Assembly (NCBI GenBank): GCA_963737445.1
Contig: CAVTSO010000019.1
Span: forward strand, 372,001 to 436,000
Direction: 5' to 3'
DNA length: 64,000 nucleotides
Origin: JAICYJ01 sp963737445
GTDB lineage: Bacteria; Actinomycetota; Thermoleophilia; Gaiellales; JAICJC01
Shown: positions 43,443 through 51,999 of the stretch, piece by piece
How the letters are laid out: each line of letters opens with the position of its first letter
Position numbering within the stretch: position 1 is the stretch's first letter
Notes under the pieces: generated by a model
Told to the model about the DNA's origin: nothing
Seen by the model: the letters and a program-made list of their open reading frames with translations, nothing else
The model's database searches: none
Translations under genes and position numbers: made by a program

Positions 43443-44912
43443 ATGAGCGACGAGCGCACCCTGCTGTCGGGCACCGCAGTGAACATCGCCGGGCTGGTGG
43501 CGGGCGTGGCCGCAGCCTTCGGCGTGCAGATCCTGATGGGGCGCCACCTGGGACGGTCCGGACTGGGCCTGGTCACCGTCGCCGTGCAGGTCGCGTTCGT
43601 GGCCGCCGCCGGCAGCCGCTTCGGCATGGATCTGTCGGCCGTGCGCGACGTGGCCATCGGCCGCGGCAGCGACCGTTCGGCCACGCTGCGCAGCCTGGTC
43701 GACCGCTGCACGCTCCTGGCCGTCGGCGTCAGCGTGGCCGCGACCGCGGTAATCGCGGCGTTCGCGCTTTGGGCCGGCAACAGCCAGGTCGCGGTGGCCG
43801 CCGGGTCGATCCCGTTCGCGGCCGCGACCGCCGTCTACCTGGGCGCCACGCGTGGGCTGAAGGCGATGACGCCGACCCTGTGGGTGTTCTGGATCGGCCA
43901 GCCGCTGGCCTGGATCGTGCTGGCCATCCTGGCCTTCGCGGCCGGCGGTGGCACCGACGCCGCCTGCTGGTGCTACGACGCCTCCTGGGCGGTGGCGACG
44001 GTCGGCGCCTGGTGGTTCTGGCGCCGGGCGAGCGCCGGATTCGGGGACGAGCCGGCGACCCGCGAGGAGTTCCGCGCCGCCGTCCGCTTCGGACTCCCCC
44101 GCGCCCCGTCCGCCCTGCTCGCCCAGACGCTGTTCTGGGCCGATCTGTGGGTGGTCGAGTACTACGTGTCGAGCGCGCAGGTCGGCACTTACGCCGCCGT
44201 CGGGCGGATATCGCAGGTGCTGCTGCTGTTCCTGACCTCCGTCAATCTGCTGTTCTCGCCGTTCGCCGCCGACCTCTACGCGCGCGGCCAGCACGAGCGC
44301 CTGGACGCGCTGTTCAAGAGCGCAACCCGCTGGGCGCTGGCCGCCACGATCCCGACCGTGATCATCCTGTGGGTGGCGGCCGCCGACGTGCTGGCGGCCT
44401 TCGGCCCCCGCTACGAGGGCGGCGAGACGGCGCTTCGGATCCTGCTGGCCGGGCAGCTCGTGAATGTCGCCACCGGCGGGGTCGCCTTCGTGCTGATCAT
44501 GGTCGGCCGCACCGGCCTCGACCTGGCGGACAACGCGGTGGCGGTGCTGGTGATGGTGGGGTTGGCCGCGCCGCTGTCAGCGGCCTACGGCATCGAGGGC
44601 GCGGCGATCGCCTCGGCGGTGACGCTGGGCAGCGTCAACCTGCTGCGGCTCGGCCAGGTCAAGCACGTGGTGCACATCCAGCCCTACACGCTCGACTACC
44701 TGCGCCTGGCGCTGCCGACGGCCGTGTGCCTCGCAGCGGCCGTGATCGTGCACTCCGCCACCTCCCAGAGCGCCTGGTACGTCGGCCTGGTCGCAACGGG
44801 CGTGGCGGCCGGGGCCGCCTACCTGGCGCTCCTGCCGGTCGGCCTGCCGGCCCGCGAGCGGACGGTGCTCTACCGCTCGACGCGCAGGATCACGAACCTG
44901 GGACCGCGGTAG
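43443..44912 (+). CDS. Wzx/RfbX-type oligosaccharide flippase
   Basis: 489 residues, 12-14 predicted membrane helices, MATE/MVF superfamily. It begins LLSGTAVNIAGLVAGVAAAFGVQILMGRHLGRSGLG, the standard first helix and GRxLG loop, and shows FGLPRAPSALLAQTLFWADLWVVEYY and LLFSPFAADLYARGQHERLDALFK mid-protein, typical for polysaccharide-export flippases. It probably moves a lipid-linked glycan across the membrane. The last 43 bp overlap the convergent large membrane protein. Confidence 0.9.
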   Translation: MSDERTLLSGTAVNIAGLVAGVAAAFGVQILMGRHLGRSGLGLVTVAVQVAFVAAAGSRFGMDLSAVRDVAIGRGSDRSATLRSLVDRCTLLAVGVSVAATAVIAAFALWAGNSQVAVAAGSIPFAAATAVYLGATRGLKAMTPTLWVFWIGQPLAWIVLAILAFAAGGGTDAACWCYDASWAVATVGAWWFWRRASAGFGDEPATREEFRAAVRFGLPRAPSALLAQTLFWADLWVVEYYVSSAQVGTYAAVGRISQVLLLFLTSVNLLFSPFAADLYARGQHERLDALFKSATRWALAATIPTVIILWVAAADVLAAFGPRYEGGETALRILLAGQLVNVATGGVAFVLIMVGRTGLDLADNAVAVLVMVGLAAPLSAAYGIEGAAIASAVTLGSVNLLRLGQVKHVVHIQPYTLDYLRLALPTAVCLAAAVIVHSATSQSAWYVGLVATGVAAGAAYLALLPVGLPARERTVLYRSTRRITNLGPR

Positions 44913-46903
44913 GCCACGGACAGCCCCGGCTGGGCCAGGATCTGGGGCGCCACGCTGGCCTGCCCCTTGGTGTCGAGCAGCACGTAGTCGACGTCCAGCT
45001 GCTTCAGGATCTGCGTTCGCCGTGCGCTGCTGGTGTCCGGGTCGAAGAAGGTCTGCTCCAGCTGCCGGCGGGCCTGGGTGTTCTCCTTCGGCTCGGCCCG
45101 GGAGCGCGCCTCGGGCAGAGCGGCCGCGTACACGTCGGCGTAGGCGAGCAGCTCGAACACGCGGTGCTCCTCGCCCAGCACCACCGGCGGCGGGCCGGGT
45201 TGTGCGCGGAGGTGGCGCCACACGTCCGGCGTCAGCACGGTTGCGAGGTCGGCCCTAGGCGCGCGGTACGGGCCGGCGCGGGCCTCGTCGGCCACCCGCG
45301 ACACGCCGTGCACGACCGGCCCCATCATCACCGCCACGACCAGCAGCGAGGCCAGCCACCACGGGCCGCTCTCGACCATCCGCCGTGGCCGCAGCCACAG
45401 CGCCACCACCACCGCGAGCAGCGCCGCCACCACGACGACGCTGGTGGGGAGGCGCCAGAACGACCCGTGTTCGCGCGCCTGATCCAGCACCACCGCCAGC
45501 ACCAGCGCCACCGCCAGGCCGCGCCGCACTCCCAGCAAGCCCGCGGCGACGCACGCGCCCGCGGCCAGGGCGAGCGGCCACGGCAGCACCTGCCAGAAGC
45601 GGTGGAACTGGCCCATGCCGGTGGCCGCCAGCACGGCGGTACTCAATCCTGGCAGCAGGAGCAGCGTCAGCGGCGCGAGCATCGCACCGGCCGCCGGCAG
45701 CAGGTCGCGGAAGCGCACCAGCAGGATCAGGCACAGGATCGCCACCAGCACGTAGCCGCGCCCGAACACGGGCGCCCACGGGTACATCAAGATGGCACGG
45801 GCGCCGTGGTGCAGGAACTCGTCGGAGTGGGTGATGATCGCGCGCCGCTCGCCGCCGCGGATCGCCACCCACCAGATCCAGGCCGCCACCGCTGCGCTGG
45901 CCAGAAACGACGCACCCAGCGCCTCCAGCGCCACCGGCGGCATCCGCATGTGCGCGCGCCAGGAGCCGAGCGCGATGCCGGCCGCGATCGCAAGGCAGGG
46001 CATCGCGTAGGTGGGATGCACCAGCGCGATCACCGTCACCGCCGCCATCGCCGACCACGCGGCCGAGCGGGAGCCGCGCATCGCCCCGACGAACAGCAGC
46101 AGTGCGGCCGGCGTCAGCACGAAGAATGTGAGGACCGGCGGCTGGTTGACCTGCTGGACGAGGCCATTGATGAGCGTCACCAGATCCCACGCCAGCACCG
46201 CGGCCGCCAGGTAGCCGGCCGTGCGCCAGCCGGTCAGCGAACGGGCGACCGCGAACGCACCCAACATGGTCAGCAGCGCACACAGCGGCTGCAGGTAGAT
46301 GAACGCCGTTGCGACGTCGACGCCGGCCAGGTCGGCAACGCCGGCGAACGCCGCGTGCAGCAGCGGGAAGGCGTAGCCGGCGTGAGGGGCGCCGTCCTTG
46401 TAGGAGGAGATCGCCGTCAGAGACAGCGAGCCGATGTCCTCGAGCTTGCGCATGCGGCCCACGTGGAACAGGGCATCCGAGATCACGCCGGTCGAGATCC
46501 GCCACGAGACGAACGCAAACAGGCCGGCGGCGAGCGCGCCGGCCACCGCCTCCCAGATTGACACCCGGTCGAACAGCAGCGGCCTGGTCACGGCCACGGC
46601 GCACAGCACCACCCCCGCGATCAGCACCGCCACGAGCGGCGCGGTCAGCGGCAGGTGCACGGCGAAGGCGGCCGCCAGCGGCGCGATCCAGATCGCAAGG
46701 CCGAGCGAGGTCGAAACCACGGCCGCGCCGGACAGGCCCAGCCCGCGCTCGACCCGCAGCAGCCGCATGGCGCCCCACCCCGGCAGCATCACGCAGACGG
46801 CGAATGCACACCACACCGCCAGCGCATCGATGCCGGCCAGCCGGGCCGCGACCAGAACGGCCGGTGCCACGAGCAGCGCGGCCGGTTCGAGACGGGAGGA
46901 CAT
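44870..46903 (-). CDS. Large polytopic membrane protein, GT-C-like
   Basis: 677 residues with about 14-16 hydrophobic helices up to residue 535, then a soluble C-terminal domain of about 130 residues (RAPRADLATVLTPDVWRHLRAQPGPPPVVLGEEHRVFELLAYADVYAAALPEARS ... LDVDYVLLDTKGQ). The first extracellular loop carries SWRISTGVISDALFHVGRMRKLEDIG, with an acidic/histidine signature after helix 5 as in GT-C glycosyltransferases that use polyprenyl-phosphate sugars. The family is not identified with certainty. Sequence style is close to the divergent gene at 46989; both may be paralogous enzymes adding sugars outside the cell. Confidence 0.7.
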   Translation of the reverse strand: MSSRLEPAALLVAPAVLVAARLAGIDALAVWCAFAVCVMLPGWGAMRLLRVERGLGLSGAAVVSTSLGLAIWIAPLAAAFAVHLPLTAPLVAVLIAGVVLCAVAVTRPLLFDRVSIWEAVAGALAAGLFAFVSWRISTGVISDALFHVGRMRKLEDIGSLSLTAISSYKDGAPHAGYAFPLLHAAFAGVADLAGVDVATAFIYLQPLCALLTMLGAFAVARSLTGWRTAGYLAAAVLAWDLVTLINGLVQQVNQPPVLTFFVLTPAALLLFVGAMRGSRSAAWSAMAAVTVIALVHPTYAMPCLAIAAGIALGSWRAHMRMPPVALEALGASFLASAAVAAWIWWVAIRGGERRAIITHSDEFLHHGARAILMYPWAPVFGRGYVLVAILCLILLVRFRDLLPAAGAMLAPLTLLLLPGLSTAVLAATGMGQFHRFWQVLPWPLALAAGACVAAGLLGVRRGLAVALVLAVVLDQAREHGSFWRLPTSVVVVAALLAVVVALWLRPRRMVESGPWWLASLLVVAVMMGPVVHGVSRVADEARAGPYRAPRADLATVLTPDVWRHLRAQPGPPPVVLGEEHRVFELLAYADVYAAALPEARSRAEPKENTQARRQLEQTFFDPDTSSARRTQILKQLDVDYVLLDTKGQASVAPQILAQPGLSVAYRGPRFVILRVER

Positions 46904-46930
46904 CGGCGCGGGAGTCTATCGACGACGGGG

Positions 46931-46950
46931 TCTGACGGCTGTGGGAGAAT
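46931..46950 (+). promoter_or_regulatory. GACGGC-TGTGGGAGAAT promoter-like box (copy 1)
   Basis: CTGACGGCTGTGGGAGAAT lies 39 bases before the GTG at 46989. A closely similar string occurs at 48866-48886 before the sulfoquinovose synthase gene. GAGAAT could serve as a -10 with a TG extension. Six bases later GTG 46957 opens a short frame (VVPSAIPLSPR) whose TGA overlaps the main start. Confidence 0.45.
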
Positions 46951-46988
46951 GACCCCGTGGTGCCGAGCGCCATACCCCTCAGCCCCCG

Positions 46989-48845
46989 GTGATCGCGCCG
47001 CTGTCGACCGGGGCGTCCCACACCGTTCTGGGGCTGGCGGGCGCCGCCGTGGGGATGCTGGCGTTGTGGATCGCGGGCTGCGCGCTGGCGCCGGCCCGGC
47101 CGCCCGCCGAACGGCTGGCCTGGGGCGTGGTGGCGATAGTGGCCGTGGCGTGGTCGACCCTGTGGCAGCCGGTGCTCGGCGTCTCCTGGCTCGGCCACCG
47201 CACGCTGATGGCGGTGATCGTGGTGGCCGGCACGGTCGTCGTCGCTGCTCGCACACGGGCCTGGCGCACCGCCCCGGACGTCCGCAAACCGGTGGTGCTT
47301 GTGGCGGCCGTCGCACTGGCCGTGTCGGTGCTCCCGCTGGCCTGGGGGCCGTCCGCCGTGGTGCCCATCTCCGACATGCAGTTTCACGAGGGATGGATCC
47401 GGCAGCTGGTGGGCGGCCTGCCCGAGCCCAGCGGCGTGTACGCCCATGTGCCCAACAGCTACCCGTGGCTGTACCACGCGCTGGCGGCATGGCTGGAGCT
47501 GCTGCCGGGCGGGATGGTCGAGGTGTACTGGGCGCTGCAGGTGTTCGCCGTCGGGGCGCTGGCGCTGGGCACGTGGCTGCTGGCGCGTGAGCTGGGCCTG
47601 AGCGAGCGCCCCGCAACCTGGGCGGTCGCGTTCGCGTCGCTGGCGGGCGGCGTCGGCTGGATCTGGGTGCACGAGCCCGTCGCGGTCGTCTCGTCCAGCC
47701 GCTACGGCCTTGTGCACGGCGACTTCCTGGTCGGCCCGGCGGTGACCCCGGCGCTGGCCGACATGCCCGCCATCCTGCCCCGCGACCTCGCGCTCGCGCT
47801 GTTCCCGCTGACTGTCTGGTTCGCGCTGCGCGCCGTCGCCGGGCGGCGCATGCGCGATGTCGCGGCCGCCGGGGCGCTCGCCGGCTGCCTGCTGCTGATC
47901 GGGCCGGTCGGCGCCGTCGTGGCGGTGCTGGTCTGCGGCCCGGTGGCGGTGCGGCGGCGGATCCCGGTCATGCACGCCGCGGCCGTCGTCGCGGTGGCAG
48001 CGGTCGTGGTCGCACCCTGGCTGGGCCGGGTCGCGCTCAACTACATGCGGCTAGGGGGATTCTCACCCCACCAGCCGCTGCCCAGCGTGACCGCCTCACA
48101 GGCGCTGGTGGCGATCGGCGTGGTGCTGCCGATCGGGCTGCTGGGCGTGGTCTGGATGCTTCGCACCCGGCCTCCGGATATCGACCTGGGCGCGCTGGTG
48201 CCGCTGGTGGCGGTGCCGGCGGTGCTGTGCCTGCTCGCGGGCCTGCTCCCCGGCCACAGCCTGGCCGGCGTGGCACCCGTCGTCAAGCTGCAACGGTACC
48301 TGCCGTTCTTCGTGCTGGGGCTGACCATGCCGGCCGGATGGGCGGCGGACGCCGTGCTGGCGCGGACGTCGCGCAGGGGCGCGATCGTGCTGGCGATGGC
48401 GCTGGTCGCGGCCGCCGGCGCCTCGACCGTGCTGACGTCGATCGGCCTGGCCGGCGACTTCAGGAGCGCCGAGCCGCGCGGCCTGCACTGCCGCGGCGGG
48501 GCTCCGATGGGCGCCGGCGACCTGGTCGCGGTGGCGGGCATGCCGCCGCAGGCCACCCTGCTCGTCGACAGCTCCGTGTTCCGCAGCACCGGTGCCTGGC
48601 TGCTCCACTGGGTGCCACCCGCGCAGCTTCGCTACCGCGACGTGTTCTCGACCATCGAGGGGCAGGGTGAGCGCGCCGCCGAGACGCGCGAGATCGCACA
48701 GGGTCACGTGCCGGCGGGCATCGACTGGGTGGTGCTCCCGGGGGCGGCACCCGGGAGCTCGCTGGTCAAGGTCACCAGTTGCCGGGTCGGGGGCCTCCAC
48801 CACTCCGTCGACGTCCAGGTCTACCGGCCACGATCATCCGGCTAG
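46989..48845 (+). CDS. Large polytopic membrane protein, GT-C-like, divergent partner
   Basis: 618 residues, 12-14 hydrophobic helices and a C-terminal soluble portion (GLHCRGGAPMGAGDLVAVAGMPPQATLLVDSSVFRSTGAWLLHWVPP). Between early helices it shows VPISDMQFHEGWIRQLVGGLPEPSGVYAHVPNSYPWLYHALAAWLE, in the same place as the SDALFHVGRMRKL loop of the neighbouring protein: an Asp and His in the first large external loop. The start is a GTG at 46989 overlapping the stop of a possible 11-codon leader frame. Likely a membrane glycosyltransferase, by inference from fold and context. Confidence 0.7.
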   Translation: MIAPLSTGASHTVLGLAGAAVGMLALWIAGCALAPARPPAERLAWGVVAIVAVAWSTLWQPVLGVSWLGHRTLMAVIVVAGTVVVAARTRAWRTAPDVRKPVVLVAAVALAVSVLPLAWGPSAVVPISDMQFHEGWIRQLVGGLPEPSGVYAHVPNSYPWLYHALAAWLELLPGGMVEVYWALQVFAVGALALGTWLLARELGLSERPATWAVAFASLAGGVGWIWVHEPVAVVSSSRYGLVHGDFLVGPAVTPALADMPAILPRDLALALFPLTVWFALRAVAGRRMRDVAAAGALAGCLLLIGPVGAVVAVLVCGPVAVRRRIPVMHAAAVVAVAAVVVAPWLGRVALNYMRLGGFSPHQPLPSVTASQALVAIGVVLPIGLLGVVWMLRTRPPDIDLGALVPLVAVPAVLCLLAGLLPGHSLAGVAPVVKLQRYLPFFVLGLTMPAGWAADAVLARTSRRGAIVLAMALVAAAGASTVLTSIGLAGDFRSAEPRGLHCRGGAPMGAGDLVAVAGMPPQATLLVDSSVFRSTGAWLLHWVPPAQLRYRDVFSTIEGQGERAAETREIAQGHVPAGIDWVVLPGAAPGSSLVKVTSCRVGGLHHSVDVQVYRPRSSG

Positions 48846-48865
48846 ACCGCTAACCTCCCCCGCGC

Positions 48866-48886
48866 TATGACGGCGTGTGGGAGAAT
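48866..48886 (+). promoter_or_regulatory. GACGGC-GTGTGGGAGAAT promoter-like box (copy 2)
   Basis: ATGACGGCGTGTGGGAGAAT, 60 bases before the sqdB ATG and nearly identical to the site at 46931-46950. A short frame from GTG 48902 (18 codons) ends just past the sqdB start. Both boxes precede plus-strand glycan genes, which suggests common control. Confidence 0.45.
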
Positions 48887-48945
48887 CCCGCCGTTACGGC
48901 TGTGGACGTAGTCATGCAGCGATATCGACCCTGGGAGAGCAGCGG

Positions 48946-50118
48946 ATGCGTGTACTGATTTTGGGCGGCGACGGCTATCTGGGATGGCCGACGGCCATGC
49001 GCTTTTCGGGCAAGGGCCACGATGTGGCGGTGGTCGACAACTTCGCCCGGCGGCGCTGGCACGAGCAGGCCGGCACCGACTCGCTGACCCCGATCGCGTC
49101 GCTGGACGACCGCATCTCCACCTGGCACGAGGTGTCGGGCAAGCGGATCGAATCCCACATCGGCGACATCTCCGAGGGCACCTTCATCGCGGACACCGTG
49201 CGCGAATTCATGCCCGACACGATCATCCACTACGGCGAGCAGCCCAGCGCCCCCTGGTCGATGCAGAGCGTCGACCACGCGGTGATCACCCAGCAGGCCA
49301 ACGTGATCGGCACGCTCAAGCTGCTGTGGGCGATGCGCGAGTACGCGCCCGATGCGCACCTCGTCAAGCTGGGCACCATGGGCGAGTACGGCACGCCCAA
49401 CATCGACATCGAAGAGGGTTACATCGAGATCGAGCACAAGGGGCGCAGGGACATCCTGCCGTTCCCGAAGGTGCCGGGCTCGTTCTACCACCTGTCCAAG
49501 GTGCACGACAGCCACAACATCCACTTCGCCTGCCGGATCTGGGGCATCCGCGCCACCGACCTCAACCAGGGCGTCGTCTACGGCATCGAGACGCCGGAGA
49601 CGAAGCTGGACGAGCGGCTGGTCACGCGCTTCGACTACGACCAGGCCTTCGGCACCGCCCTCAACCGCTTCTGCGTGCAGGCCATGATCGGCCACCCGCT
49701 GACGGTCTACGGCAAGGGCGGCCAGACCCGCGGCACGCTGAACATCGTGGACACGATCCAGTGCGTCGAGCTGACCGCCGACAACCCGGCCGACCCGGGC
49801 GAGTTCCGCGTCTACAACCAGTTCACCGAGTCGTTCACGGTGGCCGGGCTGGCCGAAAAGGTGCGCCACGCCGGCGGCGAGATCGGCGTCGAGGTGACCG
49901 TCGAGAACGTGGCCAACCCGCGCGTCGAGCTGGAGGAGCACTACTACAACCCGGTGCACACCAAGCTGCCGTCGCTCGGCCTGAAGCCGACGCTCCTGTC
50001 CGAGACGCTGATCGAGTCGGTGCTGCACACGATCCAGCGCCACAAGCACCGCGTGATCGCTGAGGGGATCGACCCCAGCACGCTGTGGAAGGCGCCGCTG
50101 CCGGAGCGGGTGAAGTAG
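48946..50118 (+). CDS. sqdB: UDP-sulfoquinovose synthase homologue
   Basis: 390 residues. SDR-type NAD enzyme that in plants and cyanobacteria (SQD1/SqdB) makes UDP-sulfoquinovose from UDP-glucose and sulfite. Features particular to SQD1 are strong: LGGDGYLGWPTA, NFARRRWH, GEQPSAPWSMQS, LGTMGEYGTPNIDIEEGYIEI, SFYHLSKVHDSHNI and IRATDLNQGVVYG. The catalytic triad positions T144, Y181 and K185 fall within one residue of the plant enzyme numbering. The ATG at 48946 follows GGGAG and begins MRVLILGGDGYLG; a 23-codon in-frame extension upstream is not family-like. Context suggests sulfoquinovose in a surface glycan or sulfolipid. Confidence 0.88.
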   Translation: MRVLILGGDGYLGWPTAMRFSGKGHDVAVVDNFARRRWHEQAGTDSLTPIASLDDRISTWHEVSGKRIESHIGDISEGTFIADTVREFMPDTIIHYGEQPSAPWSMQSVDHAVITQQANVIGTLKLLWAMREYAPDAHLVKLGTMGEYGTPNIDIEEGYIEIEHKGRRDILPFPKVPGSFYHLSKVHDSHNIHFACRIWGIRATDLNQGVVYGIETPETKLDERLVTRFDYDQAFGTALNRFCVQAMIGHPLTVYGKGGQTRGTLNIVDTIQCVELTADNPADPGEFRVYNQFTESFTVAGLAEKVRHAGGEIGVEVTVENVANPRVELEEHYYNPVHTKLPSLGLKPTLLSETLIESVLHTIQRHKHRVIAEGIDPSTLWKAPLPERVK

Positions 50119-50125
50119 GCCCCTC

Positions 50126-51178
50126 GTGCCGCTGACGCCGCTTCGCACGGCGGGTCTGATCGTCGCCGTGGTGTTCGCCGCGCTGACGATTCGCAGCTAC
50201 CGGCAGGGCAAGATCGGAAACGGTGACCTGCTGGTGCGGTTCGTGGTGTTCGTGCTGCCGCTGCTGGTGCTCTCGGCGCTGCCCGACCTGATCGGGTGGG
50301 GCTTCGACGAGTTCAGCTTCAAGCGCGGCGGTGGGCGCCAGGTGCTGGGCGCGACCGTACTGGCGGTCGGCATCCTCTACCTGTTCGCGTTCTCGCTGTC
50401 GGGCCGCCAGGAGCGGTCGCGACGCGACCTGACGCGGCTGATCGAGAACCTGGCGCTGGAGCAGTTCGAGCAGTTCGGCCATCCGGAGGCCTTCTCCGGC
50501 GGCATCGCGGTGGTGATCCCCGCCTACAACGAGTCCGAGAACATCCACCACGTGCTGGGCGCGCTGCCGGAGCGGGTCTGCGACCTGCCGCTGCACGCGA
50601 TCGTGATCGACGACGGGTCGAACGACCGCACCACGGAGGCCGCGCGGGCGGCCGGTGCGGCCGCGATCCGGCTGCCCATGAACCGCGGTCAGGGCGCGGC
50701 GCTTCGCACCGGGTACCGGCTGGCGCTGGTGACCGGCGCCGAGATCGTCGTCACCATGGACGCGGACGGGCAGCACCAGCCGTCCGAGCTGTCGCGGCTG
50801 GTGGGCCCGATCGTCGCCGGCGAGGCCGACGTGGTGGGCGGCTCGCGGGTGCTGGGCGAGGCCGACCCCAACCACGCCGCCCGCGAGCTGGGCGTGAAGC
50901 TGTTCGCCCAGCTGCTGTCGCTCCTGACCTGGAGCAAGGTCACCGACCCGGCCTGCGGCTACCGGGCGGTGCGCACCGAGGCGCTTCGCGGCCTCGAGTT
51001 CCGCCAGGACCAGTTCCACAATTCGGAGTTCATCGTGGAGGCGTCGAAGAAGGGGCTGCGCTCGATGGAGGTGCCGGTGACGATCACCCAGCGCATCTCC
51101 GGAGTCAGCAAGAAGCCGGCCCACTTCCGCTACGGCATGGGCTTCGCAAACGCGCTCGTACGCGCATGGCTGCGCTGA
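50126..51178 (+). CDS. DUF2304 membrane domain fused to GT2 glycosyltransferase
   Basis: 350 residues. The N-terminal third (about 1-105) has three hydrophobic helices and the DUF2304 pattern (RSYRQGKIGNGDLLVRFVVFVLPLLVLSALPDLIGWG, then a soluble FSLSGRQERSRRDLTRLIENLALEQF). Residues about 120-350 are a DPM1-type GT2 domain: AVVIPAYNESENI, IVIDDGSNDRT, NRGQGAALRTGYRLA, VTMDADGQHQPSEL (DxD metal site), GSR and DPACGYRAVR. It probably loads a sugar onto polyprenyl phosphate for the large membrane enzymes nearby. Starts 7 bp after sqdB; overlaps the next gene by 13 bp. Confidence 0.88.
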   Translation: MPLTPLRTAGLIVAVVFAALTIRSYRQGKIGNGDLLVRFVVFVLPLLVLSALPDLIGWGFDEFSFKRGGGRQVLGATVLAVGILYLFAFSLSGRQERSRRDLTRLIENLALEQFEQFGHPEAFSGGIAVVIPAYNESENIHHVLGALPERVCDLPLHAIVIDDGSNDRTTEAARAAGAAAIRLPMNRGQGAALRTGYRLALVTGAEIVVTMDADGQHQPSELSRLVGPIVAGEADVVGGSRVLGEADPNHAARELGVKLFAQLLSLLTWSKVTDPACGYRAVRTEALRGLEFRQDQFHNSEFIVEASKKGLRSMEVPVTITQRISGVSKKPAHFRYGMGFANALVRAWLR

Positions 51179-51921
51179 ACGGCGACGCCGGGCGACCGGT
51201 GATCGGCTACACGATCGAGCTGCAGGATCCGATGCTGCTCGAGGTCGAACCCTCGCTGCGGGCGCCGCTGCAGCAGTTCGGCGCCGTGCCGGTGGTGCTG
51301 CCGCGGGCCACGCCGGCCGACGCCATCGACCAGCTGCTGGACATGGTGGACGGCCTGCAGCTGTGCGGCGGCGCCGACGTGCACCCCAGCCACTACGGCC
51401 ACGACGCCCACGAGCTGACCAAGCCCGGCGACCAGGTCGAGGACGCCTTCGAGCTGGAGCTGGTGCGCCGCGCCTACGCACGGGGGATGCCGGTGATGGG
51501 CATCTGCCGGGGCATCCAGGTGATGGCCGTGGCCGACGGCGGCACGCTCACCCAGGACGTCGAGACCATGCACGAGGGTGCAATCCAGCACCGGCGTAGC
51601 TGGCGCGACCTGGCGCTGGAGCCGCCCGGTGAGCACTGGCACACCGTGCGGATGGAGCCGGGCTCGGCGGTCGAGCGCTGGCTGGGCGGCGGCGAGCCGC
51701 GCGTCAACTCGTTCCACCACCAGTGCGTGGCCACCACCGGCGGCATCATGCGCGCCACCGCCCGCGGCGAGGACGGCGTGATCGAGACGATCGAGCGGGT
51801 CGACGGCCGCGGCTGGGCGGCGGGCATGCAGTGGCACAACGAGCTGATGTGGCGACATGACGAGCGGTTCCTGCGCCCGTTCCAGGACCTGGTCGACGCC
51901 GCCCGGGCCTACGCCGGCTGA
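51166..51921 (+). CDS. Class I glutamine amidotransferase-like peptidase C26 (PuuD-type)
   Basis: 251 residues. A gamma-glutamyl hydrolase fold: IGYTIELQD, DGLQLCGGADVHPSHYG, FELELVRRAYARGMPVMGICRGIQVMAVADGGTLTQD with the nucleophile Cys in GICRG, VNSFHHQCV, and GMQWHNELM with the catalytic His and Glu. Relatives cleave gamma-glutamyl-GABA in putrescine breakdown, but no puu genes are here. Co-transcription with a glycosyltransferase suggests another gamma-glutamyl substrate. Start ATG 51166. Confidence 0.88.
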   Translation: MAALNGDAGRPVIGYTIELQDPMLLEVEPSLRAPLQQFGAVPVVLPRATPADAIDQLLDMVDGLQLCGGADVHPSHYGHDAHELTKPGDQVEDAFELELVRRAYARGMPVMGICRGIQVMAVADGGTLTQDVETMHEGAIQHRRSWRDLALEPPGEHWHTVRMEPGSAVERWLGGGEPRVNSFHHQCVATTGGIMRATARGEDGVIETIERVDGRGWAAGMQWHNELMWRHDERFLRPFQDLVDAARAYAG

Positions 51922-51950
51922 CGACGCTTAGCCATTCGCTTCAGCGTCGT
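51921..51950 (+). terminator. Hairpin after the amidotransferase gene
   Basis: ACGACGCT (51921-51928) and AGCGTCGT (51943-51950) form a perfect 8-bp stem with a 14-base loop directly after the TGA, followed by a pyrimidine-rich run (CACTCTCTTC). Likely ends the sqdB-GT2-amidotransferase transcript. Confidence 0.5.
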
Positions 51951-51999
51951 AGCACTCTCTTCACTGGCGGATCGAGCGAAGGTGGTGGAGAATCCTCCG

